NCBI GenBank assembly: GCA_964578605.1
Contig: CAZODO010000016.1
Span: 1-64,000, forward strand
DNA from: JAXMHN01 sp964578605
Lineage (GTDB): Bacteria > Verrucomicrobiota > Verrucomicrobiia > Limisphaerales > SIBE01
Length of the DNA: 64,000 nucleotides
Direction: 5' to 3'
The notes under the pieces are model-generated. The model did not search any database. It was not told the origin of the DNA and saw only the letters and a list, made by a program, of their open reading frames with translations. The position numbers and the translations under genes are program-made. Shown here piece after piece: positions 60,441 through 64,000 of this stretch (the first letter of the stretch is position 1; every line of letters begins with the position of its first letter).

Positions 60441-61577
60441 ATGAATCACCCCCTAAAACAATTCGGCTTGGCGCTCCTGCTCTGCGCGGCCGCGTGGCTG
60501 CCGGCCCAGAGCCTGGGACAAGGCTTTGGAGGCGGCGCGTTCCGGAGCACGGCTCGCAGCGGCGTTTCCGGGACATATCCAAGCAGCACCTCGGTCGGGC
60601 AAGCGACCTTCATGAGCGATCCTGAAACGCGCAAGGTCATCGCCATCACCGACGCGGAAACGGCCAAGTATATCAGCCAGGTCATCACGAACCTGGATCG
60701 CCCCGCCCCGCAGGTGCTCATCAAAGTGGTCTTCGTTGAAGCGACCTACACCAAGGAATTCGATCTCGGCGTGGAGGGGTCTTACGTCAAGAATCTCGGC
60801 AATTCCCAGACGAGCGTGGTGAACCAGGTTTTCGGCCTGGCTTCGGACGGGACTCTTCCCGCGCCCCCTGGAGCCGGCATTTACCAGATTCTGGGAAGTG
60901 ATTTCCAGGCGACCCTCCGGGCGATTTCCCAGGCAGGCAAAGCCGAGATTCTCTCGCGGCCGTCCATCCTGGCGCGCAACAATCAGCAAGCGACCATCTC
61001 GTTGGGCCAGGAAGTGCCCCTCGTGACGAACACCCGGTTTGACACCCTCGGGAATCAAATCAATACGGTCACCTACCAGAGCGTCGGGATTATTCTCCAA
61101 GTCACGCCTTACATCACTTCGGACGGCATGGTTGAAATGGTCGTTTCGCCTCAAACTTCTGAACTGGCCGACCGCAGTCAATGGGTTCCGATCTCCAGCG
61201 GCGGCGGAGCGTCGACGGCCGCCCCGGTCATCAACTCGCGCGCCGCGGACACGGTGGTGGTGGTCCCGGACGGCCAAACGGCTGTGATTGGGGGTCTTAT
61301 GCAGCGGGTCAAACAACAGTCCGACAGCAAAATTCCCTTTCTCGGGGATATCCCCGGTTTGGGAGCCCTTTTCAAGCGCAAACAGAGCAACGACGTCAAG
61401 ACGGAGCTGCTCATCTTTCTCACGCCGCATATCGTGATGCATCCGTCCCAGTTGGCGGCCATGTCGGCGGATGAACGAAACAACATGCAGCTGCCCAAGT
61501 CCTTTCCTCAAAAGGACCTCGACCGGCTGCTGGACAAGACGAAGCCCGAGGCCGCGCCGGCGGCCCGGCCCAAATAG
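60441..61577 (+). CDS. secretin pore-domain half (GspD C-terminal region)
   Basis: Own signal peptide (FGLALLLCAAAWLPAQSLG), a Gly/Ser linker, then the second half of an N-domain (SDPETRKVIAITDAETAKYISQVITNLDRP) leading into QVLIKVVFVEATYTKEFDLG. The secretin core follows: LSRPSILARNNQQATISLGQEVP, VGIILQVTPYI, DTVVVVPDGQTAVIGGLM and KIPFLGDIPGLGALFKRK, then TELLIFLTPHIV. 378 residues. It should form the outer-membrane pore. Start codon and signal peptide show that it is a separate gene and not a frameshift product. Confidence 0.92.
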   Translation: MNHPLKQFGLALLLCAAAWLPAQSLGQGFGGGAFRSTARSGVSGTYPSSTSVGQATFMSDPETRKVIAITDAETAKYISQVITNLDRPAPQVLIKVVFVEATYTKEFDLGVEGSYVKNLGNSQTSVVNQVFGLASDGTLPAPPGAGIYQILGSDFQATLRAISQAGKAEILSRPSILARNNQQATISLGQEVPLVTNTRFDTLGNQINTVTYQSVGIILQVTPYITSDGMVEMVVSPQTSELADRSQWVPISSGGGASTAAPVINSRAADTVVVVPDGQTAVIGGLMQRVKQQSDSKIPFLGDIPGLGALFKRKQSNDVKTELLIFLTPHIVMHPSQLAAMSADERNNMQLPKSFPQKDLDRLLDKTKPEAAPAARPK

Positions 61578-61631
61578 CGGCTCGATTCAAACGCACGGGC
61601 CGGTGGGAACCGCCGCCGGCCATTTTAGGGC

Positions 61632-63179
61632 ATGAATAGGCAAACGCGGCTGATCTACGGCCTGCTCATCGCGGGCTGGGCCATGATTCTCGTCTGGCAG
61701 ATGGCGGAACATGACCGCGTCAGGCGCGCGGCCAAGGCTGAGTTGCGGAACCGGGCCAAGGACATCTCGACGACGGTCGGCCTGGTGCTGAGTTCGCAAC
61801 GCCATGTGATCACGAAGGAGCGGCTCGAGTCGGCGCTCAACGCTCTGATCAAGCCGCAGGAACTCATGGCGGTCGCCATGCTCAACGCGGATGGCGAAGT
61901 CGTCGCCTCGGCCGGCGCGCCGATCGAATCCGAGATGAAGGGTCTGGTCCCCACCGGTGAATACTGGGGCGGCAGCAATTACGCCCTAATGAACCTGGTG
62001 GCCCTCGGAACCAACGTTACTTCGGAAGCCGATTCCAGCCGGGCCGCCCCTATCGTTGTCCCGCGCAGAGACCTTTTCAATCCGACCCGCTCGAGCACCA
62101 ATCGCCCGCCGCCCTTTCTGCCGCCCAGGCCCTTGCCCGGCGCCCCTCCGGAGGAACAACGGGAATCCGAAAGCACTTCCGGCCGCGGCCCTCTCTTTCG
62201 AGGCGAGCCGCCGCAGGAGGTCCGGGCAGGGGAAGGACCGCGACCCGACCGCGACAGGCGCATGTCTTTCCGCCGCCCCTTTTGGATGAGCCCCGACGAA
62301 TTCCGCGCCGTCACCGAGCGGAAGGGGGTTCACAGCTTTGTCATCGTCATGTCCACCCAACCCATTCGTGAGGCGGCGCGGCATGATCTCTGGATTCGCG
62401 TGATCATCAGCGCGCTCGCTTCGGTCTCCGTCGTCGGGCTGGCGCTGGCCTGGAGCAACCTGGTGCGCTCCGGCGAACTCGAGGTGCGGCTTGTCCGGGC
62501 GGCCGAACTGAACACGCGCTTGCGCGAAATGAGCTTTGCCGCCGCGGGCCTGGCGCACGAGACCAAGAACCCGCTCAATATCATCCGGGGCCTGGCCCAA
62601 ATGATCTCAAGGCAGGACGATGCGTCCCCCGAGGTGCGTGCCAAGACTCGGGGGATCATTGACCAGGCCGACCAAGTCACGGCGCAGGTCAACGAGTTTA
62701 TCAATTTCTCCCGGCCGCGCGAGCTTCGTCCCGCGCCAGTCTCCCTTGCCTCGACCATTTCCGAAGTGGTGCGCGCGCTCGGGCCTGACCTGGAGGAGAA
62801 GGGCATTCAATTGAAGTCCCCGAATGACCTCCCGGTGATCGAGGCCGACGAGCAACAGCTTCGCCAGGCGCTTTTCAATCTCCTGATCAACGCCATCCAA
62901 GCTGTGGACCGCGGCGGTGAAATCGAGATTGCGGTCGAGAAGCGCTCGTCGACCGGGGCGATTCTTGAGATTCGCGATAATGGTCCCGGGATTGCCCCGG
63001 AGCATCGGTCCGAGATCTTCAAGCCCTACTTCACCACCCACCAGAAAGGCACCGGCCTCGGTCTTGCCGTCGTCCAGCAGATCGTCCTGGCGCATGGCTG
63101 GGAAATTGTCTGCCTGGGCCGCGAGCCGCGAGGCGCCATCTTCCGCATCTCCCACTTGCGTCTCGCCGCAGGCGCCTGA
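61632..63179 (+). CDS. NtrB-like membrane sensor histidine kinase
   Basis: Two membrane helices (YGLLIAGWAMILVWQM and VIISALASVSVVGLALAW) flank a periplasmic sensor of about 225 residues with a Pro/Arg-rich stretch. HisKA box GLAHETKNPLNIIRG with phospho-acceptor His309, N box NLLINAIQAVDRGG, G1 IRDNGPGIAP and G2 KGTGLGLAVVQQI. 515 residues. 54 bp after the secretin pore gene and 20 bp before a sigma-54 activator, its likely partner. The periplasmic part contains DLFNPTRSS (147-155), echoing FDPTRSS in the GspC-like protein. Confidence 0.9.
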   Translation: MNRQTRLIYGLLIAGWAMILVWQMAEHDRVRRAAKAELRNRAKDISTTVGLVLSSQRHVITKERLESALNALIKPQELMAVAMLNADGEVVASAGAPIESEMKGLVPTGEYWGGSNYALMNLVALGTNVTSEADSSRAAPIVVPRRDLFNPTRSSTNRPPPFLPPRPLPGAPPEEQRESESTSGRGPLFRGEPPQEVRAGEGPRPDRDRRMSFRRPFWMSPDEFRAVTERKGVHSFVIVMSTQPIREAARHDLWIRVIISALASVSVVGLALAWSNLVRSGELEVRLVRAAELNTRLREMSFAAAGLAHETKNPLNIIRGLAQMISRQDDASPEVRAKTRGIIDQADQVTAQVNEFINFSRPRELRPAPVSLASTISEVVRALGPDLEEKGIQLKSPNDLPVIEADEQQLRQALFNLLINAIQAVDRGGEIEIAVEKRSSTGAILEIRDNGPGIAPEHRSEIFKPYFTTHQKGTGLGLAVVQQIVLAHGWEIVCLGREPRGAIFRISHLRLAAGA

Positions 63180-63199
63180 GCGCGGTATGCTGGGATCGC

Positions 63200-64000
63200 A
63201 TGAAGGGCGCGACCTCGCCTCGTATTCTCATCGTGGACGACGATCCCGCGCAGCGGAGTCTGCTGGACTCGTTTCTGCGAGGCCAGGGGTTTGATACCCT
63301 GCCGGTCGAGTCGGGCGAACGGGCGCTCGAAGTGCTTCGCCAGGGGGCTTTCAGCATGATGATCTCGGACGTCCGCATGCCCGGCCTTTCCGGATTGGAA
63401 ACCCTTCGGCGCGCGCGCCAGCAACATGCCGTGCTTCCCGTCCTGCTCGTGACCGCTTACGCCGATATCCGGGAAGCCGTCGATGCCATGCGCGACGGCG
63501 CGGTCAATTACCTGGCCAAGCCTATCGATCTCGACGAACTCCTGGCCTCCGTCCGCAGAGCAACCGGCCTGGAAACCTCGGCCCGCAAACCCGTCTTTCT
63601 CGATCGACCCCTGCCCGACAACATCGTGGCCATCAGCCCCCTGACGCAGGCGGTCTTCCGCGACGCAGCCCTGGTGGCGGATTCGGACAGCCGCATCCTG
63701 ATCACCGGCGAGAGCGGCGTCGGCAAAGAGATCGTGGCCGACGTCATTCATCAATGGAGTTCCCGGGCCGCTGGACCGCTCGTCAAAGTCAATTGTGCGG
63801 CCATCCCCGAGACCCTGCTGGAAAGCGAACTTTTTGGACACGAGAAAGGAGCGTTTACCGGGGCCTATACCCAGCGGATCGGGCGTTTTGAGCAGGCGAA
63901 CGACGGCTCCATTCTCCTTGATGAAATTGCCGAGATGCCCCTCTCCCTCCAGGCCAAGCTCCTGCGGGTGACCCAGGATGGCTGCCTCCAACGGGTGGGC
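63200..64000 (+). CDS. NtrC-like sigma-54-dependent response regulator (3' cut by window edge)
   Basis: Receiver domain: LIVDDDPAQR, phospho-acceptor Asp57 in MMISDVRMPG, Thr85 in LLVTAYAD and Lys107 in YLAKPIDL. AAA+ domain begins with ITGESGVGKEIVADVIH (Walker A), NCAAIPETLLESELFGHEKGAFTGA (containing the sigma-54-contacting GAFTGA loop), and ILLDEIAEM (Walker B). The rest, including the DNA-binding domain, lies beyond the window. The ATG at 63200 follows the kinase stop by 20 bp. Confidence 0.93.
   Translation, partial: MKGATSPRILIVDDDPAQRSLLDSFLRGQGFDTLPVESGERALEVLRQGAFSMMISDVRMPGLSGLETLRRARQQHAVLPVLLVTAYADIREAVDAMRDGAVNYLAKPIDLDELLASVRRATGLETSARKPVFLDRPLPDNIVAISPLTQAVFRDAALVADSDSRILITGESGVGKEIVADVIHQWSSRAAGPLVKVNCAAIPETLLESELFGHEKGAFTGAYTQRIGRFEQANDGSILLDEIAEMPLSLQAKLLRVTQDGCLQRVG

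Noticed and set aside
60410..60441. Frameshift or sequencing error splitting one gspD gene
   Set aside because: The second gene has a clear signal peptide, linker and start codon, and the first ends in a long low-complexity tail; a point error would not create these.

Overview
The window is a 64 kb stretch of a GC-rich Gram-negative genome, most likely a member of the Verrucomicrobiota (Pedosphaera/Limisphaerales-like). No rRNA is present, so this rests on gene content: an extracytoplasmic formylglycine sulfatase, two secreted TIM-barrel sugar-phosphate-isomerase-like proteins, a small c-type cytochrome-domain protein, a NupG-like carrier with a large soluble loop, an AraC regulator of verrucomicrobial type, an ASPIC/UnbV relic, a giant exported subtilase, and a compact type II secretion (T2SS) locus. 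It is ordinary chromosome carrying one obvious mobile cassette and several decayed genes.

Layout. 1-2.9 kb: miaA, lspA and dnaN, all on the minus strand; a DnaA-box match lies upstream of dnaN. 3.1-6.1 kb: a complete restriction-modification cassette (vsr, C5 methyltransferase, XRE/C-type controller with a candidate C-box, NaeI-family endonuclease). 6.3-7.8 kb: two truncated genes, an AraC regulator and a LamG protein, joined 3' to 3' at one scar. 8.4-15 kb: Tat-exported TIM barrel, Trk/Ktr potassium uptake pair, metF, nucleoside-type MFS carrier. 15.1-20.4 kb: a 1751-residue subtilase. 20.5-26 kb: trmB, Smr protein, small membrane protein, ASPIC/UnbV relic, a membrane-anchored unknown and an MlaA-alpha/beta hydrolase fusion. 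26-32.3 kb: a conserved unknown, a sugar isomerase-like protein, sulfatase, PH-domain protein and an outer-membrane barrel. 32.4-38.9 kb: acpS-pdxJ, unknown, VanZ-like, SGNH-TPR protein, cytochrome c. 39.1-44.7 kb: sucA-sucB-lpd (2-oxoglutarate dehydrogenase). 44.8-48.2 kb: transposase relic, ABC exporter pair, histone-deacetylase-like amidohydrolase. 48.8-61.6 kb: T2SS locus E-F-G-H-I-J-K-L-M-C-D. 61.6-64 kb: NtrB-like kinase and NtrC-like sigma-54 activator, the latter cut by the window edge.

Three things stand out. (1) The T2SS secretin is encoded as two proteins, each with its own signal peptide; the break falls inside a periplasmic N-domain, so a working secretin would have to assemble from two polypeptides. 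(2) Five intergenic sites hold arrays of a degenerate 11-bp unit. Four of them share one architecture: CCGG, then 4-6 units, a 6-7 nt apex, then 4-5 inverted units. Two of these are exactly 95 bp across the units. The unit sequence differs between elements while the layout is kept. I do not recognise this family. (3) The R-M cassette encodes a NaeI-type enzyme that keeps the E-D-D-K active site and the ligase-like TLDQLYDGQR motif, packaged with a Vsr repair nuclease and a controller gene.

Links between genes: the exported subtilase, sulfatase and isomerase-like proteins suggest a degrader of proteins and sulfated glycans. The T2SS is the natural export route for large exoenzymes (inference). 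The NtrB/NtrC pair just downstream may control the T2SS locus, but I found no convincing sigma-54 promoter.
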